Positions 9,368 through 19,074 of a stretch of 64,000 bases of DNA are shown one piece after another. Position numbers and translations under genes: made by a program. The notes beneath the pieces are model-generated. The model saw nothing but the letters and a program-made list of their open reading frames with translations, did no database searches and was not told where the DNA came from. Every line of letters starts with the position of its first letter. The first letter of the stretch is position 1. The stretch comes from Escherichia sp. MOD1-EC7003 (GTDB lineage: Bacteria; Pseudomonadota; Gammaproteobacteria; Enterobacterales; Enterobacteriaceae), in NCBI RefSeq assembly GCF_002965065.1, contig NZ_PTRE01000049.1, positions 1 through 64,000 of the forward strand. The letters run 5' to 3'.

Positions 9368-11302
9368 TTACGCGACCGGGCGCGCAATAATGCTGCGGGT
9401 TTCCATGCGGACTTCGGCAATGGTGACGTCAATAACGTCAGTCACTTTGTAAACCGTTTCACCTTTAATTTGTACGGTGCCGTTTTCCTGGCTGCATACC
9501 AGTTCATCGCGCACAGCGTGTAAGAAAGGCGCCGGAATAAAAGCGATAGCGCCGTTATCAACCAAACGCACACGCATGCCGCCACGGCTGATATCGACAA
9601 TTTCCGCTGCGAAACGGGTGTCGGTCCCGGCTTTGTCTTTCAGGAAGCGTGCGTATAACCAGTCGCCAACATCACGTTCTGCCATCCGGTTGAGACGGCG
9701 ACGTTCGGCCATTTGGACAGTGATTTCATCCTGTGGACGCGTCGCAGTTTCGCCTTTGATAACCGCTTTCAGCAGACGATGGTTGATCATGTCGCCATAT
9801 TTACGGATCGGCGAAGTCCAGGTGGCGTATGCCTCCAGGCCGAGGCCAAAGTGAGGACCGGGTTCAGTACTAATTTCAGCAAATGACTGGAAACGACGAA
9901 TGCGGCTGTCGAGGAAACCGGTCGGTTGCGCATCCAGTTCACGACGCAGTTTGCAGAAACCGTCCAGCGTGAGCACTTCTTTGGCATCGACATGCAGGCC
10001 GTGCGTTTTCAGTAACGCTGCCAGCGCATCGGCATTCGCTGGATCAAAGCCCATATGCACGTTATAGATGCCAAAACCGAGCTTATCGCGCAGTACGCGG
10101 GCCGCACAAATGTTAGCGGCGATCATCGCTTCTTCGACGATACGGTTGGCAATGCGACGAGGCTCGGCGACGATATCCAGCACTTCACCTTTTTCACCGA
10201 GAATAAAGCGGTAATCCGGGCGATCTTTAAACACCAGCGCGTGGTTATGACGCCACTCGCCGCGGCGTTGGCAAATTTGCGCTAACAAACGAATTTGTTC
10301 CGCAATTGCTTCACTTTCAGGCTGCCAGTCACCGGTATTTTCCAGCCAGTCAGAAACCTGGTCATACACCAGCTTCGCTTTGGATTCGATAGTGGCGGCA
10401 AAGAATTCGATATGCTCTTCAATGGTGCCATCAGTGGAGAGCGTCATGCGGCATGCCAGTACCGGGCGGACTTCATTGGCGCGCAGTGAGCAGAGATCGT
10501 CAGAAAGCTCGCGTGGCAGCATAGGGATGTTGAAGCCAGGCAGATAGTTGGTGAATGCGCGAATTTTCGCGGCTTTGTCCAGCTTACTGCCTTCAGCAAT
10601 CCACGCGGTTGGATCGGCAATCGCCACAATCAGCTGCAATTTGTCATCCGGCAACGCCTTAGCGAAAAGGGCGTCATCCATATCTTCCGTGCTGGCACTG
10701 TCGATGGTGACAAAATTCAGCGCGGTCAGATCTTCACGAATCAGACCTTCATCGAGCATTTCGGTAGCAACGCCGTCTGGCGCTTCTTTTTCTAGATTAT
10801 GGCGCGCCAGGGTAACCCACCACGGTACAAAGTGGTCGTCACCAAAAGTGATGTATTGTGTCAGTTCAGCATAGAAAGAACGATCGCCTTTCAGCGGATG
10901 ACGGCGCATTTCGGCAACCGCCCAGTCGCCTTCTTTAAACTCGTGGTTCAGGCCACGGGCTGCGCGGCAAGGAATGGCGTCTTTTAAGAGTGGATGATCA
11001 GGAACGATGGCCAGACGGTCATTTTTGCCCTGAACTTTACCCACGAAACGAGTCAGAAACGGTTCAACCAGTTCTTCTGGCTCTGCGGATTCACGGTCTT
11101 TTTCACTGTGGATCACTGCGATAATTCGGTCGCCATGCATGACTTTTTTCATCTGCGGCGGTGGAATGAAATAACTTTTTTGCGCGTCGACTTCCAGGAA
11201 GCCAAAGCCTTTTTCTGTGGCTTTTACCACCCCTTCAGCGCGTGGCGTCTGGGAATGCAGTTGCTGTTTAAGCTGCGCAAGCAGCGGGTTGTCCTGAAAC
11301 AT
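9368..11302 (-). CDS. rnb: exoribonuclease II
   Basis: RNase II (644 aa) degrades single-stranded RNA processively from the 3' end. N-terminal cold-shock domains cover about residues 1-180. The RNB catalytic domain carries the acidic metal-binding cluster in [13 protein letters not shown] (Asp201-Asp210 region in the family). A C-terminal S1 domain ends ARPVA. The ATG follows a weak ribosome-binding site. In K-12 the stability of the protein is influenced by the neighbouring gmr gene, which is deleted here. Confidence 0.97.
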   Translation of the reverse strand: MFQDNPLLAQLKQQLHSQTPRAEGVVKATEKGFGFLEVDAQKSYFIPPPQMKKVMHGDRIIAVIHSEKDRESAEPEELVEPFLTRFVGKVQGKNDRLAIVPDHPLLKDAIPCRAARGLNHEFKEGDWAVAEMRRHPLKGDRSFYAELTQYITFGDDHFVPWWVTLARHNLEKEAPDGVATEMLDEGLIREDLTALNFVTIDSASTEDMDDALFAKALPDDKLQLIVAIADPTAWIAEGSKLDKAAKIRAFTNYLPGFNIPMLPRELSDDLCSLRANEVRPVLACRMTLSTDGTIEEHIEFFAATIESKAKLVYDQVSDWLENTGDWQPESEAIAEQIRLLAQICQRRGEWRHNHALVFKDRPDYRFILGEKGEVLDIVAEPRRIANRIVEEAMIAANICAARVLRDKLGFGIYNVHMGFDPANADALAALLKTHGLHVDAKEVLTLDGFCKLRRELDAQPTGFLDSRIRRFQSFAEISTEPGPHFGLGLEAYATWTSPIRKYGDMINHRLLKAVIKGETATRPQDEITVQMAERRRLNRMAERDVGDWLYARFLKDKAGTDTRFAAEIVDISRGGMRVRLVDNGAIAFIPAPFLHAVRDELVCSQENGTVQIKGETVYKVTDVIDVTIAEVRMETRSIIARPVA

Positions 11303-11369
11303 AATTGTCTATTTTGGTGGCCATTAGAGCGGCTGACAGTTTTACGCGAATCTGTCAGACGCGGCAAGG

Positions 11370-12427
11370 TTAATATGTCTCACCCAACGCGATTTTTAAG
11401 CGATTTATCCAGCCACACAGCCCGCTCCATACCAGCAGATTAATAATCTGCGTTGATGATTCTTCGTGTTCGAGTAATAGGCTGAACTGGGCGGCGCTAA
11501 AGCGATCGGGTGCTCGGGTCAGCCATTGTATCGCCTGAACGGTAGCGCGCTCAACAGAATGACGGTCAGCCCATTGGTTAATTTCATTTTCGCCCTTACG
11601 CAGAAGGTGGCTGATTTTTTTATATTCATTTGATGAATTAATACAGGCGGTAAAACAAGCAGGACTGCCATTTATCCGCGCGCATAGCAACGCCGCAAGC
11701 TGGTTACCCCGCAGTGTTTCAACCAGTGTGCTGTTTAACAACTTTTCGAGAAAGGAAAGCGAATTAGGGTGGAGAGAGAGCGTTGCGGCCAGTTGGCAAA
11801 GTTCTGCAGTTGAACTTTTTGTATGCTCATCAGGTAGCTTTTCTACCTCATAGCAGTTTCGCCAGCGTATTGATTCATCAACAAACAGTGACGCGTCGGC
11901 ATAGTTTTGTATCTCCAGACCAGGTAACCAGCGTACCAGATGCCCGAGATAAGCCTGAAATGTCGCCATTACCCGCGCCTGAAAGCCAATAAAACCAATA
12001 ATTTGGTTAATAATCACACAGTCTCCGGCAGTAAGCCCGACGTCATTCAGATGCTGGCGCGATCGGTTGTCGATAATAGAAGGCGAGCTGGCCAGTTGGC
12101 GGGCATATTGCGTGATTTGTGCCAGCCGATGATTACTTTCTCTGGAAGAATCAGGTCCGGGGAGTGGCGTAAGTCGCGCCGAATAGTAGTTGCACAATCG
12201 CTGGATGCCGCAAACCTGAGCAACCGTCAGGGCCGTTGACAGGCGTTCATAAGCGGTGAAGGTCTGTGAACGGGGCCCAGCGTTTCTTCATCAAGGATCA
12301 CGTCGAGCAGAAAGGGATCGCTGACCCTTGCGGCTTCCGGGACCAGAGGCAGAACGTCATACTCCGCAGTACTGGATTGCGTTTCATGATACCAGTGGCT
12401 TTTGCCGATAATGTGGCGTTGTTCCAT
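11370..12427 (-). pseudogene. yciW: yciW, frameshifted
   Basis: YciW, a protein with an alkylhydroperoxidase-like fold linked to cysteine metabolism in K-12, is split here into two frames. The 5' part starts at 12427 (AGGAG ribosome-binding site, [15 protein letters not shown]) and stops at a TGA at 12227-12229 after MNACQRP. The rest continues in another frame from [13 protein letters not shown], with an internal ATG at 12197, to 11370. K-12 reads NACQRLSTALT here, so a 10-base loss around 12233-12241, probably between copies of TGTCAACG, explains the shift. Restoring the frame gives about 355 codons. Confidence 0.88.
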
Positions 12428-12532
12428 GGGCGCTCCTGGGTCGTAAAGGAAATCGTTATCCTGACGCAAGGCGGGAAGGGGAGAAAGACAGATCGGCGAT
12501 AACAAATATCAGAAAGGTATAACAGATATAAC

Positions 12533-12551
12533 GGGCGGCAGAACGCCGCCC
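12533..12551. terminator. fabI terminator
   Basis: A 7-bp GC stem GGGCGGC/GCCGCCC with a 5-base loop lies about 20 bases past the fabI stop codon and is followed on the minus strand by an AU-rich stretch. It is the probable fabI transcript end. Confidence 0.65.
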
Positions 12552-12571
12552 AATATTTACCAACAGAACGA

Positions 12572-13360
12572 TTATTTCAGTTCGAGTTCGTTCATGGCAG
12601 CGATGCTGAAACCGCCGTCAACGTGGACTACTTCACCGGAGATACCTGCAGAGAGATCGGAGCACAGGAATGCCGCGGAGTTACCCACATCTTCAATAGT
12701 AACGGTACGACGAATCGGCGTAACAGCTTCGCAATGTGCCAGCATTTTGCGGAAGTCTTTGATACCGGAAGCCGCCAGGGTACGGATCGGACCCGCAGAA
12801 ATAGCGTTAACACGCACACCTTCCGGACCCATCGCGTTCGCCATATAGCGTACGTTCGCTTCCAGAGACGCTTTCGCCAGCCCCATAACGTTGTAGTTCG
12901 GGATAGCGCGCTCAGCGCCCAGGTAGGAAAGGGTCAGCAGGGCAGACCCCGGATTCAGCATGGAGCGGCACGCTTTTGCCATTGCAACGAAGCTGTAGGC
13001 GCTGATGTCGTGGGCAATTTTGAAGCCTTCGCGAGTCACAGCATTAACATAGTCACCATCCAGCTGATCGCCAGGTGCAAAACCAATAGAGTGCACGAAA
13101 CCGTCAAATTTCGGCCAAACTTTCCCCAGTTCAGCGAACATGGTGTCGATGCTGGCATCTTCGGCAACATCGCACTGCAGAACGATGTCAGAACCCAATT
13201 GAGCGGCAAATTCTTCTACGCGGCCTTTCAGTTTGTCGTTCTGGTAGGTGAATGCCAGTTCAGCTCCTTCGCGGTGCATCGCCTGAGCGATACCGTAGGC
13301 GATGGACAGTTTGCTGGCAACACCGGTTACCAGAATGCGCTTACCGGAAAGAAAACCCAT
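12572..13360 (-). CDS. fabI: enoyl-[acyl carrier protein] reductase (NADH)
   Basis: FabI (262 aa) reduces enoyl-ACP in each elongation cycle of fatty acid synthesis and is the target of triclosan and diazaborines. It is a short-chain dehydrogenase-type fold with the nucleotide-binding start [15 protein letters not shown]. The catalytic Tyr and Lys lie in [12 protein letters not shown] (Tyr156, Lys163 by family numbering). Gly93 of the triclosan region sits in HSIGFAP. No resistance-type change was obvious. The gene is monocistronic and abuts the RND cassette region. Confidence 0.97.
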   Translation of the reverse strand: MGFLSGKRILVTGVASKLSIAYGIAQAMHREGAELAFTYQNDKLKGRVEEFAAQLGSDIVLQCDVAEDASIDTMFAELGKVWPKFDGFVHSIGFAPGDQLDGDYVNAVTREGFKIAHDISAYSFVAMAKACRSMLNPGSALLTLSYLGAERAIPNYNVMGLAKASLEANVRYMANAMGPEGVRVNAISAGPIRTLAASGIKDFRKMLAHCEAVTPIRRTVTIEDVGNSAAFLCSDLSAGISGEVVHVDGGFSIAAMNELELK

Positions 13361-13573
13361 AGCGTTAATCCTTATTGTTGATGCTTGTTGTGCCTGAAAA
13401 TCAGGCGATTCGTCGTTTTAGTAAACAGTACGAACAGATAAACGGTTATTATAATCAACCTGGCTGTGGGTGGCTATAGTTGCGCTTTCTGTACCGGAGA
13501 GAAGCTGCGGTACAGAGCATTTTGCGTTATCTGCTCCTGACGCCTGCACGGGGTAGGTTGGGGAGATATCTTA

Positions 13574-13700
13574 TATACTCGTCATACTTCAAGTTGCATG
13601 TGCTGCGACTGCGTTCGCTCACCCCAGTCACTTACTTATGTAAGCTCCTGGGGATTCACTCGCTTGCCGCCTTCCTGCAACTCGAATTATTTAGAGTATA
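13574..13700 (+). repeat. ERIC element 1
   Basis: A 127-base enterobacterial repetitive intergenic consensus element bounded by TATACTC and GAGTATA. The conserved core TAAGCTCCTGGGGATTCACT and the partner ACCCCAGTCACTTACTTATG are present. It lies upstream of the TetR-type regulator in the same orientation as ERIC element 2. Confidence 0.93.
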
Positions 13701-13961
13701 GTATCTGACTTTGCAACTATTTGTATTAGTGCCGATAAGTTTGATGATGAAAACAGAAGTGAATTTATCAGCTTCTGCGTCGGTTATGTTATCGATGATT
13801 AGTAATCTAATAAGTCGCTGTCTTTCTGATGAATTGACCCTAACTTAATATTGTCAACTATCTTCACAGAATCTCCACAATCTCTTCATTATCAGAATAT
13901 GCACCATGAATAAGAAAAAATACTTTCCATCACTTTGGAGAAACGTATAATTAGCAAAAAT

Positions 13962-13977
13962 GAGAATGATCATTCTC
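13962..13977. promoter_or_regulatory. palindrome upstream of TetR-type gene
   Basis: GAGAATGATCATTCTC is a perfect 16-bp palindrome ending 26 bases before the chosen start codon of the TetR-type regulator. It could be an autoregulatory operator. It also resembles half of a Fur box, so iron control is an alternative. It shares TCATTCT with the inverted repeat in front of the efflux operon. Confidence 0.45.
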
Positions 13978-14003
13978 GCCAAGTGATAGGCCAGGAGACA
14001 GAA

Positions 14004-14570
14004 ATGACCAGCAAGCTGGAGATACGCCACAAACAGCGTCAGGATGAAATTATTAACGCCGCCCGTCGGTGTTTTCGCCGCTACGGGTTTCATGCCGCCA
14101 GTATGTCGCAAATTGCCAGCGAAACTCAGCTTAGTGTGGGTCAGATATATCGTTACTTCGCCAACAAAGACGCCATTATTGAAGAGATGGTTCGCCGTAT
14201 CATCGACTTTCGTATTGCCCGGATGGACATTGACGCGCGTACCGATCACTTCCCGGAAGTCCTTGCTTTGCGGAAATCCTTAAATGAGGACGACGACGCG
14301 TTGATGCTGGAAGTGGCTGCAGAAGCTACACGTAACCCGCGGGTGATGGCTATGCTTGAGGAAGCTGACGCCAGAATGTTTGCTAACGCTTGTGCGCATA
14401 TGAAAAGAATGCATCCACATCTTAGCGATGAGCACATTCGTTGCTGCGTTGAAGTGCTTGCCACCATGATGGAAGGTACGGTTTATCGTCGTTTAACACC
14501 GCAAAAAAGCGATCCACAACGTCTGCAGGAAATATATCAGGATATTGTTAGTATGTTGATAAATAAATAA
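14004..14570 (+). CDS. TetR/AcrR-family regulator of efflux cassette
   Basis: This 188-aa protein has a TetR-type N-terminal helix-turn-helix: RQDEIINAARRCFRRYGF, then MSQIASETQLSVGQIYRYF and NKDAIIEEMV. The C-terminal ligand domain is helical and not recognisable to a named group. The frame is open from 13935; I chose the ATG at 14004 because AGGAG stands six bases ahead and the product then begins like other AcrR-type proteins. It lies upstream of, and in the same direction as, the RND operon, but a terminator and an ERIC element separate them. By analogy it represses that operon; this is inferred from position. It is not a gene of the K-12 backbone. Confidence 0.88.
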   Translation: MTSKLEIRHKQRQDEIINAARRCFRRYGFHAASMSQIASETQLSVGQIYRYFANKDAIIEEMVRRIIDFRIARMDIDARTDHFPEVLALRKSLNEDDDALMLEVAAEATRNPRVMAMLEEADARMFANACAHMKRMHPHLSDEHIRCCVEVLATMMEGTVYRRLTPQKSDPQRLQEIYQDIVSMLINK

Positions 14571-14586
14571 GAACAGAATTAACTGA

Positions 14587-14713
14587 TATACTCGACATAC
14601 TTCAAGTTTCATGTGCTGCGACTGCGTTCGTTCACCCCAGTCACTTACTCTAGTAAGCTCCAGGGGATTCACTCGCTTATCGCCTTCCTGAAACTTGAAT
14701 TATTTAGAGTATA
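14587..14713 (+). repeat. ERIC element 2
   Basis: A second 127-base ERIC element with the same TATACTC/GAGTATA ends lies 16 bases after the regulator stop. It is a direct repeat of element 1, with differences including TCTAGTAAG and TTATCG in the core. The regulator gene is therefore bracketed by ERIC copies. With its flanks it fills 14571-14842, the gap before the efflux operon. Confidence 0.93.
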
Positions 14714-14715
14714 GT

Positions 14716-14740
14716 GGGGGATATTAATCCCCCTTATTTC
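14716..14740 (+). terminator. intrinsic terminator before RND operon
   Basis: GGGGGAT and ATCCCCC pair across the four-base loop ATTA (14716-14733) and are followed by TTATTTC. This is a plausible rho-independent terminator ending the regulator transcript just after ERIC element 2, so the efflux operon probably uses its own promoter. Confidence 0.65.
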
Positions 14741-14779
14741 ATTGCGAGATTCATTTCGCGATGCGGGTTCGTTATATCT

Positions 14780-14816
14780 TAATATCCCTGACACATCCTC
14801 ATTCATTCTAATGAGG
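14780..14816 (+). promoter_or_regulatory. putative efflux operon promoter and operator
   Basis: A TAATAT at 14780-14785 could be the -10 element. Just downstream, CCTCATT and AATGAGG form a perfect 7-bp inverted repeat around a 6-base spacer (14797-14816), ending 26 bases before the adaptor start codon. An operator placed over the start of transcription fits repression by the upstream TetR-type protein. Neither site has been tested. Confidence 0.45.
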
Positions 14817-14842
14817 CGGGTATTGCTCACCCTGGAGAAATA

Positions 14843-15964
14843 ATGAAGTATATAGCAACATCTGTAGTGGCAATGCTGATTTTATCTGGTTGTGATAATA
14901 CACAAAATAACAATTCATCCCCGTCGGAAACCGAGGTGGGCGTTATTACGCTCAAATCTCAGCCGGTTTCGATAGTCAGTGAATTAACCGGGCGCACCAG
15001 TGCTGCACTCAGTGCTGAAGTACGTCCGCAGGTTGGGGGAATTATCCAGAAACGCTTGTTTAAGGAAGGCGATCTGGTCAAGACCGGACAGCCGCTCTAC
15101 CAGATTGATGCGGCCAGTTATCGGGCGGCATGGAACGAAGCCCGAGCTGCATTACAACAGGCACAGGCTCTGGTCAAAGCCGATTGCCAGAAAGCACTGC
15201 GCTATGCCCGACTGGTGAAAGAGAACGGTGTTTCACAACAGGATGCTGATGATGCTCAGTCTACCTGTGCACAAGATAAAGCCAGTGTAGAGGCGAAAAA
15301 AGCCGCACTGGAAACTGCGCGCATTAATCTTGACTGGACCACGGTAACCGCACCGATTTCGGGGCGTATTGGCATTTCGTCGGTAACCCCTGGCGCACTG
15401 GTGACCGCGTCGCAGGATACGGCGTTAACGACTATTCGTGGTCTGGAGACAATGTATGTCGACCTCACTCGCTCCAGTGTCGATTTATTACGTCTGCGTA
15501 AACAGTCACTGGCGACCAACAGTGACACCATGAGCGTCTCACTTATTCTGGAAGATGGCACAACCTACAGCGAAAAAGGGCGTCTGGCACTCACCGAAGT
15601 GGCTGTGGATGCGTCTACCGGTTCGGTGACATTACGGGCGATTTTCCCTAATCCACAACAACAGTTATTACCAGGCATGTTTGTTCGCGCTCGTGTCGAT
15701 GAAGGCGTGATGGAAGACGCTATTCTCGCGCCTCAACAGGGCGTCACGCGGGATGCTAAAGGCAATGCGACTGCGCTGGTGGTGAATAAAGACAATAAAG
15801 TAGAGCAGCGAACGCTCGAAATGGGAGAAACGTATGGTGATAAATGGCTGGTGCTGAACGGCCTGCACAACGGCGACCGACTGATTGTTGAAGGTTCTGC
15901 CAAAGTAACTTCAGGGCAGACCGTCAAGGCTGTTGAAGTTCAGGCTAATGGAGGCAACGCCTGA
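14843..15964 (+). CDS. RND efflux periplasmic adaptor lipoprotein
   Basis: This 373-aa protein is a membrane-fusion (adaptor) subunit of the AcrA/MexA family. The signal peptide ends in lipobox LSGC with Cys17. The next residue is Asp, the inner-membrane retention signal. Lipoyl halves (VRPQVGGIIQKRLFKEGDLV and WTTVTAPISGRIG) flank an alpha-hairpin of about residues 95-155. Beta-barrel and membrane-proximal segments follow. It would bridge the RND pump and outer membrane channel. A GGAG site precedes the ATG. Its stop overlaps the pump start by one base (TGATG). Confidence 0.93.
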   Translation: MKYIATSVVAMLILSGCDNTQNNNSSPSETEVGVITLKSQPVSIVSELTGRTSAALSAEVRPQVGGIIQKRLFKEGDLVKTGQPLYQIDAASYRAAWNEARAALQQAQALVKADCQKALRYARLVKENGVSQQDADDAQSTCAQDKASVEAKKAALETARINLDWTTVTAPISGRIGISSVTPGALVTASQDTALTTIRGLETMYVDLTRSSVDLLRLRKQSLATNSDTMSVSLILEDGTTYSEKGRLALTEVAVDASTGSVTLRAIFPNPQQQLLPGMFVRARVDEGVMEDAILAPQQGVTRDAKGNATALVVNKDNKVEQRTLEMGETYGDKWLVLNGLHNGDRLIVEGSAKVTSGQTVKAVEVQANGGNA

Positions 15965-18900
15965 TGTTTTCACGCTTTTTTGTTCGCAGGCCGGTCTTTG
16001 CCTGGGTTATCGCCATTTTGATTATGTTGGCGGGTATTCTGGCCATTCGCACATTACCCGTCGCGCAATATCCTGACGTTGCACCGCCGACCATTAAAAT
16101 TTCAGCCACTTATACTGGTGCTTCTGCCGAAACGCTGGAGAACAGCGTGACTCAGGTTATCGAGCAACAACTCACCGGGCTTGATAATTTACTCTATTTC
16201 AGCTCAACCAGTAGCTCTGATGGTTCGGTCAGTATTAATGTGACCTTTGAACAAGGCACCGATCCCGACACTGCGCAGGTTCAGGTGCAGAATAAAATCC
16301 AGCAGGCAGAGTCGCGCTTACCAAGTGAAGTGCAGCAAACGGGTGTCACAGTGGAAAAATCGCAAAGCAACTTTTTGCTGATTGCTGCCGTATATGACAC
16401 CACAGATAAAGCCTCCAGTTCGGATATCGCCGACTGGCTGGTCAGTAACGTTCAGGATCCGCTGGCGCGTGTTGAAGGTGTGGGGAGTCTGCAAGTCTTT
16501 GGCGCGGAATACGCTATGCGCATCTGGCTTGACCCGGCCAAACTGGCCTCTTACGCGCTGATGCCTTCAGACGTGCAGAATGCTATTGAAGCGCAAAACA
16601 TTCAGGTTACAGCCGGGAAAATAGGAGCTTTGCCCTCGTCGAATACGCAGCAACTGACCGCAACGGTACGGGCGCAGTCTCGTTTGCAGACTGTGGAGCA
16701 GTTCAAAAATATTATCGTGAAAAGCCAGTCAGACGGCGCTGTTGTTCGCATAAAAGATGTGGCTCGCGTTGAGATGGGCAGTGAAGATTATACCGCGATC
16801 GGCAAACTTAACGGTCACCCGTCTGCCGGGGTTGCTGTAATGCTTTCGCCCGGTGCGAATGCGCTGAATACGGCGACGCTGGTTAAGGATAAGATTGCCG
16901 AATTCCAGCGGAACATGCCGCAGGGATACGACATCGCATATCCGAAAGACAGCACGGAATTTATTAAAATCTCTGTAGAGGACGTAATTCAGACGCTGTT
17001 TGAAGCCATCGTTCTGGTGGTTTGCGTGATGTATTTATTCCTGCAAAATCTGCGTGCAACGCTGATCCCGGCGTTAGCTGTTCCCGTTGTTTTGCTGGGG
17101 ACATTCGGTGTTCTCGCATTATTCGGTTATTCCATAAATACCCTGACATTGTTTGCGATGGTACTGGCGATCGGCCTGCTGGTGGACGATGCCATTGTGG
17201 TAGTAGAAAACGTCGAGCGTATTATGCGCGACGAAGGGCTGCCTGCGCGTGAAGCAACGGAAAAATCAATGGGTGAAATTTCTGGCGCTCTGGTTGCTAT
17301 TGCTCTGGTACTGTCTGCCGTATTTCTGCCAATGGCCTTCTTTGGCGGCTCTACCGGTGTCATTTATCGGCAGTTCTCCATAACCATCATCTCCGCAATG
17401 TTGCTTTCTGTGGTGGTGGCATTGACCTTGACACCCGCGCTGTGTGGTTCCGTCCTACAGCATGTTCCACCGCATAAAAAGGGATTTTTCGGCGCATTTA
17501 ACCGCTTTTATCGCCGTACTGAAGATAGATATCAGCGACGTGTGCTTTATGTCCTGCGCCGTACGGCCCAAACGATGGGCGTTTATGTTGTGCTGAGTGG
17601 TGGAATGGCCCTGATGATGTGGAAACTGCCTGGTAGTTTCTTACCTACAGAAGATCAGGGCGAAATCATGGTGCAGTACACACTGCCCGCCGGGGCAACC
17701 GCTGCCCGTACAGCAGAAGTGAATCGCCAGATTGTTGACTGGTTCCTGGTTAACGAGAAAGCAAATACCGATGTCATCTTTACCGTTGATGGTTTTAGTT
17801 TTAGCGGCAGTGGACAGAACACCGGGATGGCTTTTGTCTCGTTGAAAAACTGGTCACAACGGAAAGGGGGAGAAAATACCGCCCAGGCTATCGCCTTACG
17901 GGCAACCAAAGAGCTGGGCACAATTCGTGACGCTACTGTTTTTGCAATGACGCCACCCGCAGTTGATGGGCTGGGGCAAAGCAATGGTTTTACGTTTGAA
18001 TTGTTAGCTAACGGTGGAACCGATCGTGAAACACTATTGCAAATGCGCAATCTGTTGATAGAAAAAGCCCATCAAAGTCCGGAATTACATTCTGTACGCG
18101 CCAATGATTTGCCACAAATGCCGCAATTGCAGGTGGATATTGATAGTAATAAAGCGGTGTCATTAGGGTTGAATTTGAATGATGTCACCGACACCCTGTC
18201 CAGTGCGTGGGGCGGTACTTATGTGAATGACTTTATTGATCGTGGTCGTGTGAAAAAAGTCTACATTCAGGGCGACAGTGAATTTCGTTCCGAGCCGTCA
18301 GACTTAGGTAAATGGTTTGTGCGCGGTAGCGATAATGCCATGACACCGTTCTCTGCTTTTGCGACCACCCGCTGGCTGTATGGACCGGAAAGACTGGTGC
18401 GTTACAACGGCTCCGCGGCCTATGAAATCCAGGGGGAAAATGCGAACGGGTTTAGTTCTGGCGACGCGATGACAAAAATGGAGGCGCTGGCAAACAGTCT
18501 TCCACAAGGAACAACCTGGGCCTGGAGTGGTTTGTCATTGCAGGAGAAACTGGCCAGCGGTCAGGCATTGAGTTTGTACGCGGTCTCTATTCTGGTCGTT
18601 TTCCTCTGCCTTGCTGCACTGTACGAAAGCTGGTCAGTGCCGTTCTCGGTCATTCTGGTGATCCCTCTGGGGCTTCTTGGCGCGGCGCTGGCGGCATGGA
18701 TGCGTGACTTAAACAACGATGTTTACTTCCAGGTGGCGCTATTAACCACTATCGGGTTGTCGTCGAAAAACGCCATTCTGATTGTGGAATTTGCTGAAGC
18801 TGCGGTTGCTGAGGGCTATTCCCTGAGTCGGGCGGCATTACGCGCGGCGCAGACTCGTTTACGCCCAATCATCATGACTTCGCTGGCGTTTATTGCGGGG

Positions 18901-19071
18901 GTAATGCCACTGGCGATGGCAACCGGCGCAGGTGCGAACAGCCGCATCGCCATTGGTACGGGCATTATTGGCGGCACGCTGACCGCTACATTACTGGCCA
19001 TTTTCTTCGTTCCTCTGTTTTTTGTACTGGTGAAACGTTTGTTTGCCGGTAAACCGCGCTATCAGGAGTGA
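15964..19071 (+). CDS. RND multidrug efflux pump (AcrB/HAE1 family)
   Basis: This 1035-aa inner-membrane pump belongs to the HAE1 group and would export hydrophobic compounds using proton flow. It begins with the family's FFVRRPVFAWVIAI helix and has twelve predicted helices with two large periplasmic loops. Proton-relay residues are visible: Asp408-Asp409 in GLLVDDAIVVVEN and Lys935 in SSKNAILIVEFA. It is complete. Substrate range cannot be read from sequence. E. coli K-12 has relatives (AcrB, AcrF, AcrD, MdtBC) elsewhere, but none between fabI and sapF, so this gene is part of an accessory cassette. Confidence 0.95.
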   Translation: MFSRFFVRRPVFAWVIAILIMLAGILAIRTLPVAQYPDVAPPTIKISATYTGASAETLENSVTQVIEQQLTGLDNLLYFSSTSSSDGSVSINVTFEQGTDPDTAQVQVQNKIQQAESRLPSEVQQTGVTVEKSQSNFLLIAAVYDTTDKASSSDIADWLVSNVQDPLARVEGVGSLQVFGAEYAMRIWLDPAKLASYALMPSDVQNAIEAQNIQVTAGKIGALPSSNTQQLTATVRAQSRLQTVEQFKNIIVKSQSDGAVVRIKDVARVEMGSEDYTAIGKLNGHPSAGVAVMLSPGANALNTATLVKDKIAEFQRNMPQGYDIAYPKDSTEFIKISVEDVIQTLFEAIVLVVCVMYLFLQNLRATLIPALAVPVVLLGTFGVLALFGYSINTLTLFAMVLAIGLLVDDAIVVVENVERIMRDEGLPAREATEKSMGEISGALVAIALVLSAVFLPMAFFGGSTGVIYRQFSITIISAMLLSVVVALTLTPALCGSVLQHVPPHKKGFFGAFNRFYRRTEDRYQRRVLYVLRRTAQTMGVYVVLSGGMALMMWKLPGSFLPTEDQGEIMVQYTLPAGATAARTAEVNRQIVDWFLVNEKANTDVIFTVDGFSFSGSGQNTGMAFVSLKNWSQRKGGENTAQAIALRATKELGTIRDATVFAMTPPAVDGLGQSNGFTFELLANGGTDRETLLQMRNLLIEKAHQSPELHSVRANDLPQMPQLQVDIDSNKAVSLGLNLNDVTDTLSSAWGGTYVNDFIDRGRVKKVYIQGDSEFRSEPSDLGKWFVRGSDNAMTPFSAFATTRWLYGPERLVRYNGSAAYEIQGENANGFSSGDAMTKMEALANSLPQGTTWAWSGLSLQEKLASGQALSLYAVSILVVFLCLAALYESWSVPFSVILVIPLGLLGAALAAWMRDLNNDVYFQVALLTTIGLSSKNAILIVEFAEAAVAEGYSLSRAALRAAQTRLRPIIMTSLAFIAGVMPLAMATGAGANSRIAIGTGIIGGTLTATLLAIFFVPLFFVLVKRLFAGKPRYQE

Positions 19072-19074
19072 GTT

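Larger units (their letters stand above)
13361..14003. other. fabI-TetR intergenic region
   Basis: This 643-base gap separates divergent fabI and the TetR-type regulator. It holds the fabI promoter side, one complete ERIC element (13574-13700), an AT-rich stretch at 13700-13960 and a 16-bp palindrome before the regulator. No convincing coding frame was found; a 73-codon frame at 13480-13701 lies mostly in the ERIC element. In K-12 this location leads to ycjD, so the left boundary of the exchanged DNA probably falls here. Confidence 0.6.

Noticed and set aside
12623-13381. 252-codon open frame on the plus strand opposite fabI
   Set aside because: It lies fully antisense to a highly conserved essential gene, has no ribosome-binding site of note and no recognisable domain; it follows from fabI codon usage.
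13480-13701. 73-codon frame before the TetR-type gene
   Set aside because: More than half of it is the ERIC element; the translation is repeat-derived.
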